Shown: piece by piece, positions 44,162 through 55,462 of the stretch
Numbering within the stretch: position 1 is the stretch's first letter
How the letters are laid out: every line of letters starts with the position of its first letter
Origin: Prosthecodimorpha hirschii
GTDB taxonomy: Bacteria > Pseudomonadota > Alphaproteobacteria > Rhizobiales > Ancalomicrobiaceae
Direction of reading: 5' to 3'
NCBI RefSeq assembly: GCF_001305515.1
Contig: NZ_LJYW01000001.1
Location: forward strand, 2,862,486-2,926,485
DNA length: 64,000 nucleotides
Program-made: the position numbers and the translations under genes
The notes under the pieces: model-generated
Told to the model about the DNA's origin: nothing
Seen by the model: the letters and a program-made list of their open reading frames with translations, nothing else
Databases searched by the model: none

Positions 44162-46441
44162 ATGACGATCGCCCCCGCCACCCCTGCCGCCCCGATGGCC
44201 GAACGCATCCGCGTCCGGCTGTCCGGTGCCGTGCAGGGGGTCGGGATGCGCCCCTTCGTGCACCGGCTGGCGGCAGACTGCGGCCTCGCCGGCTTCGTCC
44301 TGAACGGCCCGGACGGCGTCACCATCGAGGTCGAAGGCGCTGGAATCGCGACCTTCCTGGCGCGGCTGCAGGCCGAGCGGCCGCCGCTCGCGCGCATCGA
44401 GGGCCTTGCCATCGAGCCGATCCCGGCCGAGCGGGCGGCGGGCTTCGCCATCCTGGCCAGCCGCGGCGGACCGACGGCGACCCGCATCGTGCCCGACGCG
44501 GCGACCTGCCCGGCCTGCCTCGACGAACTGTTCGACCCGGCGAGCCGCTTCCACCGCTATCCCTTCGTGAACTGCACCCATTGCGGCCCGCGCTGGACCA
44601 TCTCGCGGCGCCTGCCCTACGACCGGGCCGAGACCAGCATGGCGGGCTTTCCGCTCTGCGCGGCCTGCGCGGCCGACTATGCCGACCCCTCCAACCGCCG
44701 CTTCCATGCCGAGCCGGTCGCCTGCCCGGCCTGCGGTCCGCACCTGACGCATCCGGTCGACGAGATCGCGGCAGCCCTGCGGGCCGGCGGGATCGTCGCG
44801 CTGAAGGGCATCGGCGGCTTCCACCTCCTCTGCGACGCCACCGACGAGGCCGCGGTGGCGGCCTTGCGCCGACGAAAGGGGCGCGACGCCAAGCCGTTCG
44901 CGGTCATGGTCGCCAATGCGGCCTCGGTCGGGCTTGTCGCCGAGCCGACGACAGCCGAAGCCGACCTCGCCGCCACGCCCGGCCGGCCGATCGTGCTGAT
45001 GCGGGCCCGGCCCGGCCGGCTGGCGCCGTCGGTGTCGCCGCGGCTCGGCCGGGTCGGGGTCGTCCTCGCCTATGCGCCGCTGCACCATCTCCTGTTCGCC
45101 GAAATCGCGGACGGCCTGGTTGGGCACGAATGGGGCGGTCACGACTGGCGCGCGCCCAATCCGGCCGTTCTCGTCGCCACCTCGGCCAATCCGGGCGGCG
45201 AGCCGTTGGTGGTCGATGACGACGACGCGCGGGCGCGGCTTGCCGGCATCGCCGACCTGATCGTCGGCCACGACCGGCCGATCGTCACCCGCGCCGACGA
45301 CAGCGTGATGCAGATCGTCGCCGGCCGCCCCGCCTTCCTGCGCCGTGCGCGCGGTTTCGTGCCCGATCCGATCCCGCTGGCCGAGGACGGCCCCGACATC
45401 CTGGCGGTGGGCGGGCATCTGAAGACGACCGTCACGGTGACGCGCGGACGCGAGGCCTTCGTGTCGCAGCATATCGGCGATCTCGATGGCGCCGAAACGC
45501 TGCGCTTCTGGCACGAGACCGTCGCCCATCTCCTGGCCGTGACCGGCGTCCGGCCGGAGGCGGTCGCGGCCGACCTGCATCCCGACTACCGCTCGACGCT
45601 CGCGGCGGAAGCGATGGGCCTGCCGGTCCTGCGCATTCAGCACCATGCCGCCCATGTCGCCGCGGTGGCGGCCGAGCACGGCATCGCCGGACCGGTGCTC
45701 GGGCTGGCGCTCGACGGTCACGGGCTCGGCGACGACGGCGGCGCCTGGGGCGGCGAACTGATCCGCCTGGACGGGGCCGGGTGGCGCCGGCTCGGCGGCC
45801 TCGACGCCCTCCCGCTGCCGGGCGGCGACCGGGCGGCGCGCGAGCCCTGGCGCATGGGCGTCGCCGCCCTGCACCGGCTCGGCCGCGGGGCCGAGGCCGG
45901 ACGCCTGTTCGCACAGGAACCGCTCGCCGGTCCGCTCGCCGCGCGTCTCGCCGCCGGCCACGAGCGGATCGCCACCTCCTCGCTCGGCCGCCTGTTCGAT
46001 GCCGCCGCCGCCCTCCTCGGGCTCGCCGGCCGGCAGGCCTATGAGGGTCAGGCCGCCATGGAGATGGAAGCGCTCGTCGCCACGCCGCGCGCGCTCGACC
46101 AGGGTTATCGGATCGAGGGAACGCAGCTTTCCTTCGCGCCGCTGCTCGCCGCTCTGACGGACCTGCGCGCCGATCCGGTGCGGGGGGCGGAGCTCTTCCA
46201 CGGCACGCTGATCGCGGGCCTTGCGGCCTGGACACTCCGGGCGGCCGCCGCCCAGCGGCTCGACAACATCGCGCTCGGCGGCGGCTGCCTCATGAACCGC
46301 GTCCTGGCCGAAGGCCTCGACGCCGCCTTGCGGGCGGGCGGCGTCGAGCCGCTTCTGCCGGTCAAACTGCCGCCCAACGATGGCGGCCTGTCGTTCGGCC
46401 AGGCGGTTCTCGCCCGCCGGATGATCTTCAGGGAGGGATAG
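44162..46441 (+). CDS. hypF: Carbamoyltransferase HypF
   Basis: The 759-residue enzyme begins the synthesis of the cyanide ligands. Domains in order: acylphosphatase (VQGVGMRPFVHRLA), two zinc fingers (CPACLDEL with NCTHCGPR; CAACAADY with VACPACGP), a YrdC-like domain that forms carbamoyl-adenylate (GGIVALKGIGGFHL), and a Kae1-like domain with HHAAHVAAV. The symbol is certain; the gene is placed between hypB and hypC rather than elsewhere in the locus. Confidence 0.96.
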   Translation: MTIAPATPAAPMAERIRVRLSGAVQGVGMRPFVHRLAADCGLAGFVLNGPDGVTIEVEGAGIATFLARLQAERPPLARIEGLAIEPIPAERAAGFAILASRGGPTATRIVPDAATCPACLDELFDPASRFHRYPFVNCTHCGPRWTISRRLPYDRAETSMAGFPLCAACAADYADPSNRRFHAEPVACPACGPHLTHPVDEIAAALRAGGIVALKGIGGFHLLCDATDEAAVAALRRRKGRDAKPFAVMVANAASVGLVAEPTTAEADLAATPGRPIVLMRARPGRLAPSVSPRLGRVGVVLAYAPLHHLLFAEIADGLVGHEWGGHDWRAPNPAVLVATSANPGGEPLVVDDDDARARLAGIADLIVGHDRPIVTRADDSVMQIVAGRPAFLRRARGFVPDPIPLAEDGPDILAVGGHLKTTVTVTRGREAFVSQHIGDLDGAETLRFWHETVAHLLAVTGVRPEAVAADLHPDYRSTLAAEAMGLPVLRIQHHAAHVAAVAAEHGIAGPVLGLALDGHGLGDDGGAWGGELIRLDGAGWRRLGGLDALPLPGGDRAAREPWRMGVAALHRLGRGAEAGRLFAQEPLAGPLAARLAAGHERIATSSLGRLFDAAAALLGLAGRQAYEGQAAMEMEALVATPRALDQGYRIEGTQLSFAPLLAALTDLRADPVRGAELFHGTLIAGLAAWTLRAAAAQRLDNIALGGGCLMNRVLAEGLDAALRAGGVEPLLPVKLPPNDGGLSFGQAVLARRMIFREG

Positions 46442-46443
46442 TC

Positions 46444-46695
46444 ATGTGTCTTGCCATACCGGCGCTCGTCACCGGCCTTCTGCCGGATGGCATGGCCCGG
46501 ATCAGCCTCGACGGCGTCGTCAAGACCATCTCGGTCGCGCTGGTCGAGGATGTCCGGCCCGGCGACTACGTCATCGTCCATGTCGGCCACGCGCTCGCGC
46601 GGATCGATCCGGACGAGGCGGAGCGGACATTGGCGCTGCTGGCGGAAGCCGGTGCGCTCGGGGCGGCGGTGGCGGCGGCGGAGGCACGGCCATGA
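46444..46695 (+). CDS. hypC: Hydrogenase assembly chaperone HypC
   Basis: The 83-residue chaperone starts with MCLAIPAL, with Cys2 as the iron-carrying residue, and is the standard HypC that works with HypD. It follows hypF by two bases and overlaps hypD by 4. It differs from HupF at 39420 in length and in the middle region. Confidence 0.94.
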   Translation: MCLAIPALVTGLLPDGMARISLDGVVKTISVALVEDVRPGDYVIVHVGHALARIDPDEAERTLALLAEAGALGAAVAAAEARP

Positions 46696-47852
46696 AATAT
46701 GTCGACGAATATCGCGACGGCGCACTCGCCAGGTCGCTGTCGGCGGCGATCGCCGCGGAGGCCCGGCCGGACCGGACCTATGCGTTCATGGAATTCTGCG
46801 GCGGCCATACCCATGCCATCTCGCGCTACGGCATCGAGGACCTGCTGCCGGCGAATGTGCGCATGATCCACGGCCCCGGCTGCCCGGTTTGCGTGCTGCC
46901 GATCGGCCGGATCGACGACGCCATCCGGCTCGCCATGCGCCCCGAAGTGACGCTGTGCACCTATGGTGACCTGATGCGCGTGCCGGCCTCGCGCAACGGC
47001 AGCCTGCTCAAGGCCAAGGCGGCCGGCGCCGACATCCGCATGGTCTATTCCTCGCTCGACGCGGTGCGCATCGCCGAGGCCAATCCCGACCGCCAGGTGG
47101 TCTTCTTCGCGATCGGCTTCGAGACCACCACCCCGCCGACCGCCATCGCACTGAAGGCGGCCGAGGCCAAGGGCCTCGCCAATTTCACCATCTTCTGCAA
47201 CCACGTCCTGACCCCGGTCGCCATGCGGGCGATCCTGGAGACGCCGGCCGCGGCGGGCGAGCCGCCGATCGCGGTCGAGGGCTTCGTCGGTCCGGCCCAT
47301 GTCTCGACCATCATCGGCACCGAGCCCTACCGGATCTTCGCCCAGCATTACGGCAAGCCGGTCGTGATCGCCGGCTTCGAGCCGCTCGACGTGATGCAGG
47401 CGATCCTGATGCTGATCCGCCAGGTCAACGAGGGCCGCAGCGAAGTCGAGAACCAGTATATCCGCGCCGTCACCACGCCCGGCAATCTCGCCGCGCAGCG
47501 CCTGACCGAAGACATCTTCGAACTGCGCGACGCCTTCGAATGGCGCGGCCTCGGCATCATGCCGAAGAGCGCCCTGAAGCTGCGCGACGCCTATGCATCA
47601 TTCGACGCGGAAGTGCGCTTCGCGGTCGAGACCCAGCCGGCGGCCGACAATCCGGCCTGCGAATGCGGTGCCATCCTGCGCGGCTGGAAGAAGCCGGCCG
47701 ATTGCCGCCTGTTCGGCACGACCTGCACGCCGGAGACCCCGATGGGCGCCTGCATGGTCTCGTCGGAAGGCGCCTGCGCGGCGCATTGGACCTATGGGCG
47801 CTTCCGGGCGCACGAGAAGACCTCGACTGCACCGGTCAGGAGGGCATCATGA
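46692..47852 (+). CDS. hypD: Hydrogenase formation protein HypD
   Basis: The 386-residue FeS protein builds the Fe(CN)2CO unit. Conserved blocks: FCGGHTHAI, GPGCPVCVLP with the redox Cys pair, GFETTTPP, and the C-terminal 4Fe-4S ligands in CECGAIL, PADCRLFG, TCTPETP and GACMVSSEG. Overlaps both hypC and hypE. Confidence 0.96.
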   Translation: MKYVDEYRDGALARSLSAAIAAEARPDRTYAFMEFCGGHTHAISRYGIEDLLPANVRMIHGPGCPVCVLPIGRIDDAIRLAMRPEVTLCTYGDLMRVPASRNGSLLKAKAAGADIRMVYSSLDAVRIAEANPDRQVVFFAIGFETTTPPTAIALKAAEAKGLANFTIFCNHVLTPVAMRAILETPAAAGEPPIAVEGFVGPAHVSTIIGTEPYRIFAQHYGKPVVIAGFEPLDVMQAILMLIRQVNEGRSEVENQYIRAVTTPGNLAAQRLTEDIFELRDAFEWRGLGIMPKSALKLRDAYASFDAEVRFAVETQPAADNPACECGAILRGWKKPADCRLFGTTCTPETPMGACMVSSEGACAAHWTYGRFRAHEKTSTAPVRRAS

Positions 47853-48910
47853 CCGCACAGAGCCCGATCAAGGCCTTCCGCCGCAAGCTCGACCTGCGCA
47901 ACGGCCGGGTCGACATGAGCCACGGCTCCGGCGGCCGGGCCAGCGCCGATCTGGTCGCCCAGATCTTCCGCGACGCCTTCGCCAACGAATGGCTCGACCA
48001 GGGCAACGACCAGGCCAGCCTGCCGCTGCCGGCCGGCCAGCGCCTGGTCATGACCACGGACGGCTACGTCGTCTCGCCGCTGTTCTTCCCCGGCGGCGAT
48101 ATCGGCTCGCTCGCCGTCCACGGCACCATCAACGACATCGCCATGGCGGGCGCGCGGCCGCTCTACCTGTCGGCGAGCTTCATCGTCGAGGAGGGCTTCC
48201 CGCTCGGCGATCTCGACCGGATCGCCCGCTCGATGGGGGCGGCCTCGCGCGCCGCCGGGGTGCCGGTGGTCACCGGCGACACCAAGGTGGTCGAACGCGG
48301 CAAGGCCGACGGCGTGTTCATTTCCACCGCCGGGGTCGGCGTCGTGCCGGAGGGCATCGCGCTGTCGGGCGATCGCGCCCGGCCGGGCGATGCGGTCATC
48401 CTGTCCGGTTCCATCGGCGATCACGGCGTCGCCATCATGTCGAGCCGCGAGAACCTGGAATTCGAGACCGCCGTCCTCTCCGACAGCGCGGCCCTGCACG
48501 GCCTCGTCGCCGCCATGGTGGCGGCGGCCGGACCGTCGCTGCGCACCATGCGCGATCCGACCCGGGGCGGCCTCGCCGCGACGCTGAACGAACTCGCCCA
48601 CCAGTCCGGCGTCGGCTTCCGCATCGACGAGGAGGCGGTGCCGGTGCGCGCCGAGGTGGCCGCGGCCTGCGAACTGCTCGGCCTCGATCCGCTCTATGTC
48701 GCCAACGAGGGCAAGCTGGTCGCCGTCGTGGCGCCCGAGGCGGCCGAACGGATCCTCGGCGTGATGCGGGCGCATCCGCTCGGCCGGGATGCCGCGCTGA
48801 TCGGGACCGTGGTGGCCGACGAGCGCCGGTTCGTCCAGATGACGACCAGCTTCGGCGGCGGCCGCATCGTCGACTGGCTGTCGGGCGAGCAGTTGCCGCG
48901 CATCTGCTGA
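47849..48910 (+). CDS. hypE: Hydrogenase formation protein HypE
   Basis: The 353-residue PurM-like dehydratase turns the carbamoyl group on its C-terminal Cys into cyanide. The protein ends with PRIC, so the acceptor Cys is present. The MSHGSGG start block and RDPTRGGLA are typical. It is the last hyp gene and is followed by 193 bases with no gene before hupR. Confidence 0.96.
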   Translation: MTAQSPIKAFRRKLDLRNGRVDMSHGSGGRASADLVAQIFRDAFANEWLDQGNDQASLPLPAGQRLVMTTDGYVVSPLFFPGGDIGSLAVHGTINDIAMAGARPLYLSASFIVEEGFPLGDLDRIARSMGAASRAAGVPVVTGDTKVVERGKADGVFISTAGVGVVPEGIALSGDRARPGDAVILSGSIGDHGVAIMSSRENLEFETAVLSDSAALHGLVAAMVAAAGPSLRTMRDPTRGGLAATLNELAHQSGVGFRIDEEAVPVRAEVAAACELLGLDPLYVANEGKLVAVVAPEAAERILGVMRAHPLGRDAALIGTVVADERRFVQMTTSFGGGRIVDWLSGEQLPRIC

Positions 48911-49103
48911 CCGGATCGGGAGAAATCCGGATCACCCGCATGGTTTCGGAGGCCGCCGATCCGTGTCAGGGTCCCCGGGCGCGGCATCCGGGCCGCCGGG
49001 GTTCGGCGGTTTTCCGGCCGCCAGGACGGGCGGTGTCCGGGTCGGCCGGAGGCGCGCCGCCGGGGCCGCCGGGTGCGGCGGACAGGGATCGGAAGGCAAC
49101 GAC

Positions 49104-50532
<1,429 letters not shown>

Positions 50533-50540
<8 letters not shown>

Positions 50541-51885
50541 GCGGGACGGCAAGGATCGGTCCGGGCGGCTGATCGAGCAGGTCACCGGCAGCGAACTGGC
50601 GGGGCTGGACGGCGCCGGCGAGGCGCTGTGGCTGGACGTCATCGCCAAGATGGACGAGGTCTATTCCGACCTCCTGCGCTACGAGACCGATCTCGAAGCC
50701 AAGAATGCCGAGCTGGAGGAGGCGCAGGCCTTCATCTCCAGCGTGATCGCCTCGGTCTCCGACATCCTGGTCGTGGTCGATGCGGACGGCACCATCCTGC
50801 AGGTCAATCCGGCCTTCGTCCGCCTGACCGGGATCTCCGCCGCCGACCTGGTCGGCGCGAAGCTGGCGACGCGGCTGGCACCCGCCGACCGCGCCGCCGC
50901 CACGGATCTGGCCGGCGGCTCCGGCGAGTTCAGCGACCGCGAGGTGCGCTTCCTGACCGCCGAGGCGGTTTCGGACCTGATGGCCGTCGCCTGCTCGCCG
51001 CGCCTCGACCATGCCGGCCGACATGCCGGCGCGGTCTTGACCGGCCGCCCGATCGGCGAGTTGCGCCGGGCCTACGAGGCCTTGCACCGCGCGCATCAGG
51101 AACTGCAGCAGGCGCAGCGCAAGCTGATCGAGCAGGAGAAGATGGCCAGCCTCGGCCGCCTGGTCGCCGGCGTCGCCCACGAGCTCAACAACCCGATCAG
51201 CTTCGTCTACGGCAACATCCACACGCTCGACCGCTATCGCGGCCGCCTGACCGGCTTCTTCGAGGCGCTGGCGGCGGGCGGCGATCCCAACGAACTGCGC
51301 CGCACCTGGCGCATCGATCCCTTGATGGAGGATCTGGGCCCGCTGCTCGAAGGCAGTCTGGAGGGCGCCGTCCGGGTCAGCGACATCGTCCGCAACCTGC
51401 GCCGTCTGTCCTTCTCCAAGCCCGGCGACCGGATGGCGGTCGATCTCGACAAGGTCGCCCGCAACGCCGCCAACTGGGCGGCGCGCGCCAAGGGCGGCGG
51501 CACGCGGATCGATTTCGACGGCTGCGACGGGGCGCTGGTCGACGGCCACGAGGGCCAGCTGCATCAGGTTCTGGTCAACCTGATCGAGAATGCCTTCGAT
51601 GCGGTCGCCGGCGAGCGCGACCCCGCCGTCGCCGTGACGGTCGAGGCCGCGGACGGCATGGTCGAGGTCCGCGTCCAGGACAACGGACCCGGCGTCGCGC
51701 CGGCGGTCGCGGACAAGATCTTCGAGCCCTTCTTCACCACCAAGGCGGTCGGCGAAGGCACCGGGCTCGGCCTCTGGATCTCCTATTCGATCGCCCGCGA
51801 GCATGGCGGCGAGATCGCCTTGAGGCCGGTGCCACACGGCGCCTGCTTCGTGCTGCGCCTGCCCCAGCGCGGGCCGGAGCCCTGA
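50533..51885 (+). CDS. hupT: Hydrogenase-responsive sensor histidine kinase
   Basis: The 450-residue soluble kinase has a PAS domain at about residues 70-170 (VSDILVVVDADGTILQVNPAF) and a coiled H-box with His216 in VAGVAHELNNPISFVYGN. N, G1 and G2 boxes follow (NLIENAFDAV, VQDNGPGVAP, GTGLGLWISY). No membrane helix. HupT takes the H2 signal from HupUV and controls HupR phosphorylation. It begins inside hupR and ends the 17.6-kb hup/hyp run. Confidence 0.93.
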
Positions 51886-51974
51886 GGGCGGCTGCGCCGC
51901 GGGCGGCTGATGCCACGGATGGACGTCCGAAGCAGCGGGCGCCGAACCGCAGAGGGTCGGCTGAAGCCTCCGGA

Positions 51975-52417
51975 GAGGCGGGCGGGCGGGCGGGGCAGCA
52001 GCTGCTCGCCGAGATCGTCACCGCGAACTACGGCATGCACCTGCCGCTCCACCGTCAGGGCGAGTGCTTCCCCCGCGAGGGCGCGGCCTTCACCGACACC
52101 ATGCTGAAGCGCCGGCCGGCCTTCACCCGGTTCCTGAAAGACGGCGCACTTTGCTTGAGCCACAACGCCGCCGAACGGCCGTCCGCGGGATCGCGATCGG
52201 CCGCAAGAACTGGACCTTCGCAGGCTTCGACACCGGAGGTCTCCGTGCCGCCGCCCTGTACACCCTCATCGAGACTACGAAGCTCAACGACATCGACCCA
52301 AGAGCGTGGCCCGCAGGCGTCCTTGCTGGGCTACCCGGACATCCTGCCAGTGCCATTGACGACCTGCTGCCCTGGAACCGCCGCATCGGCGCAGGCGGGC
52401 TGACGCTGCGCGACTAA
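51975..52417 (+). pseudogene. IS66-family transposase remnant (internal deletion and frameshift)
   Basis: Two pieces match an IS66 TnpC. The first reads QQLLAEIVTANYGMHLPLHRQGECFPREG, which in IS66 is the middle part, and jumps directly to TRFLKDGALCLSHNAAER, so the catalytic middle is deleted. Near 52177 a one-base loss shifts frame to VRGIAIGRKNWTFAGFD and on through LIETTKLNDIDPRAWPAG to LLPWN near the end. No inverted repeats are visible. It is a dead fragment just behind hupT and marks a disturbed stretch. Confidence 0.85.
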
Positions 52418-52863
52418 CGCCAAGAAACCTTGGGAGGGCTGGCGGCTATCGCTCTGCTTGCGTCGTTCGCCTTATCCACATCGATGATGTGTCGCGGCGA
52501 AAAGGGCAGCTCGCTACCGCGCCAGAACGTATCGTTCTCAGCAATTGACGATGGTTCGTTGTCCAGGACGCCGATGTATCCATCGCCGGTCCGAGCGGTC
52601 ACCACGACCCACATGCGCTCGCAGGCTTCAGGGTCTTCTTCACGATCGATCGCGATTCTGAAGATCAGCTTCGCAAAATCGCCTGGCTCAAGGACCTCGC
52701 GCACCCGAAGCGGCGGGATCTCAAACGTGTCGGGCGCTTCGGCATGGCGCTGTTCCGCATCGTCAAGCGACCATCCATCATGACAAAAATCGGGTGCGCG
52801 CACGCTGCCTCCAAGGCCGGTTACGTCGCAAAGATGCTGCCACCCGGAGCTTAGGACAATCAT
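52414..52863 (-). CDS. Hypothetical protein, possibly DUF2314-like
   Basis: The 149-residue protein is soluble, without signal peptide. The pattern EVLEPGDFAKLIFRI, ERMWVVVTARTGDGYIGVLDNEP, WRGSELPFSPRHIIDVD resembles the small DUF2314-type domain family, where such proteins often carry no known function and some act as immunity-like partners. The base composition, about 60% GC in one 60-base stretch counted by hand, is lower than the neighbours. It ends against the IS66 remnant. No partner gene is visible. Confidence 0.55.
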   Translation of the reverse strand: MIVLSSGWQHLCDVTGLGGSVRAPDFCHDGWSLDDAEQRHAEAPDTFEIPPLRVREVLEPGDFAKLIFRIAIDREEDPEACERMWVVVTARTGDGYIGVLDNEPSSIAENDTFWRGSELPFSPRHIIDVDKANDASRAIAASPPKVSWR

Positions 52864-52901
52864 CGGCGGACGGAAGGCTCTTGATGGTCACTAAAGCAAG
52901 G

Positions 52902-52930
52902 TCCGATCAGAGCGGCTCGCTCTGATCGGA
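52902..52930. repeat. Perfect 12-bp inverted repeat
   Basis: TCCGATCAGAGC and GCTCTGATCGGA are perfect arms around a GGCTC loop. There is no U-tract on either side. It looks like an intergenic palindromic repeat unit rather than a terminator; other copies would lie outside this window. Confidence 0.6.
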
Positions 52931-52956
52931 ACAAGCTTGCGCAAACAGAAACATGC

Positions 52957-52994
52957 AGAGCATCGCTCGATTCCTTCAGATCGGATGATGCTCT
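52957..52994. repeat. Second palindrome, AGAGCATC / GATGCTCT
   Basis: Eight-base perfect arms are separated by 22 bases. It lies 26 bases from the first palindrome. AGAGCAT...ATGCTCT palindromes are frequent intergenic elements in alphaproteobacteria. Confidence 0.5.
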
Positions 52995-53071
52995 AGTCGG
53001 ACCTGGCCGCCGCGGTCTTTACCGGTTGCGTACGCCGAAGCCGCCGGCGCTGTCCGGATCGCGGACATGAA

Positions 53072-53109
53072 AAGGCCCGGCCCCGGGACGCGATCCGGGG
53101 CCGGGCCTT
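53072..53109 (-). terminator. Terminator of the tctCBA operon
   Basis: A perfect 15-bp GC-rich stem (arms 53072-53086 and 53095-53109) with an 8-base loop lies 28 bases after the tctA stop. On the minus strand the second arm ends in a TTTT run, giving a proper intrinsic terminator. Confidence 0.85.
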
Positions 53110-53137
53110 GTCTTTCAGGCCGGTTTGGCGCCGCCGG

Positions 53138-54655
53138 TCACTCGCCGGAGGCGACCCGCGGGGTGCCGCGCTTCAGGCTGGCCATCGCCGCCGAGAGGAG
53201 CGGCCAGACCAGCATGAGCAGCGCGAGGGTCACGATGGAGCCGACCAGCGGGTTCGACCAGAACACCGACAGGCTGCCCTGGCTGACCAGCATGGCCTGC
53301 CGGAAGGAGCTCTCCGCCATGTCGCCGAGCACCAGCGCCAGCACCAGCGGGGCGAGCGGATACTGCAGCTTCTTGAACAGATAGCCGAGCACGCCGAAGA
53401 CCAGCATCACGGCGATATCGAGCAGCGCGTTGTGGACCGTGTAGGCGCCGACCGCGCAGATCACCAGGATGATCGGCGCGATGATCGAGAACGGGATGCG
53501 CAGGATGGCGGCGAACAGCGGCACGGTCGACAGGACCACGATCAGGCCGGCGATGTTGCCGAGATAGATCGAGGCGATCAGGCCCCAGACGAAGTCCTTC
53601 TGTTCGACGAACAGCAGCGGGCCGGGCTGCAGGCCCCAGATCAGCAGGCCGCCGAGCAGAACCGCGGCGGTCGGCGAGCCCGGGATGCCGAGGGTCAGCA
53701 TCGGCAAGAGCGCGGCGGTGCCGGCCGAATGGGCGGCGGTTTCCGGCGCGATCACGCCCTCCACCTCGCCGGTGCCGAACTTGTGCCCGTTCTTCGAGAA
53801 GCGCTTGGCAAGACCGTAGGACATGAACGAAGCCGGCGTGGCGCCGCCGGGCGTGATGCCCATCCAGGCGCCGACGATGGCGCCGCGCAGCGCCGTCCAG
53901 GCATATTTCGGCATGTCCTTCCAGACCTTCAGCACCACGCGCAGGTCGATGCGCGCAGAGCGACCCTTGAAGGCCAGGCCCTCCTCCATGGTCAGCAGGA
54001 TCTCGCCGACGCCGAACAGGCCGATCACCGCGACCAGGAAGTCGAAGCCACGCAAGAGCTCGGTCGAGCCGAAGGTCATGCGCAGCTGGCCGGTCACCGT
54101 GTCGAGGCCGACGGCGGCCAGCGCGAAGCCGAGCATCATGGCGGCGATCACCTTGTAGGCGGGCTCCTTGCCCATGCCGACGAAGGCGCAGAATGTCAGA
54201 AGATAGACGGCGAAGAATTCGGGTGGCCCGAATTGCAGGGCGAACTTGGCGACCAGCGGCGCCAGGAAGGTGAGCAGCAGGGTCGAGAAGAAGGCGCCGA
54301 GGAACGAGCCCGTGAAGGCGGCCGCGAGGGCCTCGCCGGCGCGGCCCTGCTGGGCCAGTGGATAGCCGTCGAATGTGGTCGCCACCGACCACGGCTCGCC
54401 CGGGATATTGAACAGGATCGACGTGATGGCGCCGCCGAACAGGGCGCCCCAATAGATCGACGACAGCATGATGATCGCCGAGGTCGGCGACATCGAGAAG
54501 GTCAGCGGCAGAAGGATGGCGACGCCGTTGGCCCCGCCGAGACCCGGCAGGACGCCGATCAGCACGCCGAGGAAGATGCCGACGAACATGTAGACGATGT
54601 TCATCGGGTCGGCGAGCACGCCGAAGCCGTGTATGAGTGAAAAGAGCGCGTCCAA
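53138..54655 (-). CDS. tctA: Tripartite tricarboxylate transporter large permease
   Basis: The 505-residue inner-membrane protein has about 12 hydrophobic segments and the TctA start (FVGIFLGVLIGVLPGLGGANGVAILLP) plus the second copy of the inner motif (VGAWMGITPGGATPASF). The start is a TTG with GGGAGG nine bases before it. It is the channel of a solute-binding-protein-dependent secondary importer. It follows tctB after 165 bases with no gene. Confidence 0.93.
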   Translation of the reverse strand: MDALFSLIHGFGVLADPMNIVYMFVGIFLGVLIGVLPGLGGANGVAILLPLTFSMSPTSAIIMLSSIYWGALFGGAITSILFNIPGEPWSVATTFDGYPLAQQGRAGEALAAAFTGSFLGAFFSTLLLTFLAPLVAKFALQFGPPEFFAVYLLTFCAFVGMGKEPAYKVIAAMMLGFALAAVGLDTVTGQLRMTFGSTELLRGFDFLVAVIGLFGVGEILLTMEEGLAFKGRSARIDLRVVLKVWKDMPKYAWTALRGAIVGAWMGITPGGATPASFMSYGLAKRFSKNGHKFGTGEVEGVIAPETAAHSAGTAALLPMLTLGIPGSPTAAVLLGGLLIWGLQPGPLLFVEQKDFVWGLIASIYLGNIAGLIVVLSTVPLFAAILRIPFSIIAPIILVICAVGAYTVHNALLDIAVMLVFGVLGYLFKKLQYPLAPLVLALVLGDMAESSFRQAMLVSQGSLSVFWSNPLVGSIVTLALLMLVWPLLSAAMASLKRGTPRVASGE

Positions 54656-54820
54656 GGGTCGATCCTCCCGATCCGTCCCGGCCTATTCTTGTCGACATGT
54701 CCGCGGCGCCGCCCTTTTTGGGCGTGTCGCCGCTGCGCGCCAAAAGCGCGAAAGTCCTCCAGCGGAACGGCAGGCGGGGGCGGTCGGCGTATGGCGCGCC
54801 CGTCCCGGCGGGATGCCCGG

Positions 54821-55327
54821 TCAGTAGCCGAGCGCGGCTTCCAGCGGGCCCTTCGGCAGCGGCACCAGGAACCAGACCTCGAACATCATGAACAGCACCA
54901 CCGGCACCAGAACCGCGATCGGGATCGCCTTCCAGATCGGATAGCGGCCGAGCACGACCATGAAGAAGGCGATGAACAGGGTGCTGGCGACATAGATGCC
55001 GGCGACGCTGATCGCGGCGACGAAGACGGCGGTGGGGATGAAGACCCACAGCACCTGCATCAGCGGGGCACGCTCGACGAAGGTCTCGGCCAGCGCCGGC
55101 GTGCGGCGCAGGTTGACCAGGAAGGTGATGGTGCTCGCCACCAGCATGATCAGGCCGATGTAGAAGGGGAAATATCCCGCCTCGGGCCCGTCGCTGGCCC
55201 AGCGCGCACCGATGCGCCAGTTGTCGGACATGACGACGAGCGACAGCAGGATGAAGAGGCCGGCCACGAACAGTTCGAGGACCTGCCGCGACAGGGTATG
55301 TTGGTTGTCTTCCGGCCGGTCGGCCAT
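54821..55327 (-). CDS. tctB: Tripartite tricarboxylate transporter small permease
   Basis: The 168-residue protein has four hydrophobic segments, as expected for TctB, with the family-like start LELFVAGLFILLSLVVM and GPEAGYFPFYIGLIM. It sits between tctC and tctA. Confidence 0.88.
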   Translation of the reverse strand: MADRPEDNQHTLSRQVLELFVAGLFILLSLVVMSDNWRIGARWASDGPEAGYFPFYIGLIMLVASTITFLVNLRRTPALAETFVERAPLMQVLWVFIPTAVFVAAISVAGIYVASTLFIAFFMVVLGRYPIWKAIPIAVLVPVVLFMMFEVWFLVPLPKGPLEAALGY

Positions 55328-55462
55328 GGCGATGTCTCCCGGTTTGGGCTCATGCGGCCCGACCCTTGCGGCCGGTCGGGCCGGGATGGCGGCCGCCGAT
55401 CCGGCGCCGGACCCGGCTCCCTTCGGAGCCGCATCCGGCCTCCGGCCCGGCGGCCGGCCGGG

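Noticed and set aside
53108..54640. 510-codon open frame on the plus strand over tctA
   Set aside because: Rich in Asp, Glu, Arg, Gln and His as expected from an antisense frame of a membrane protein gene; tctA is clear.
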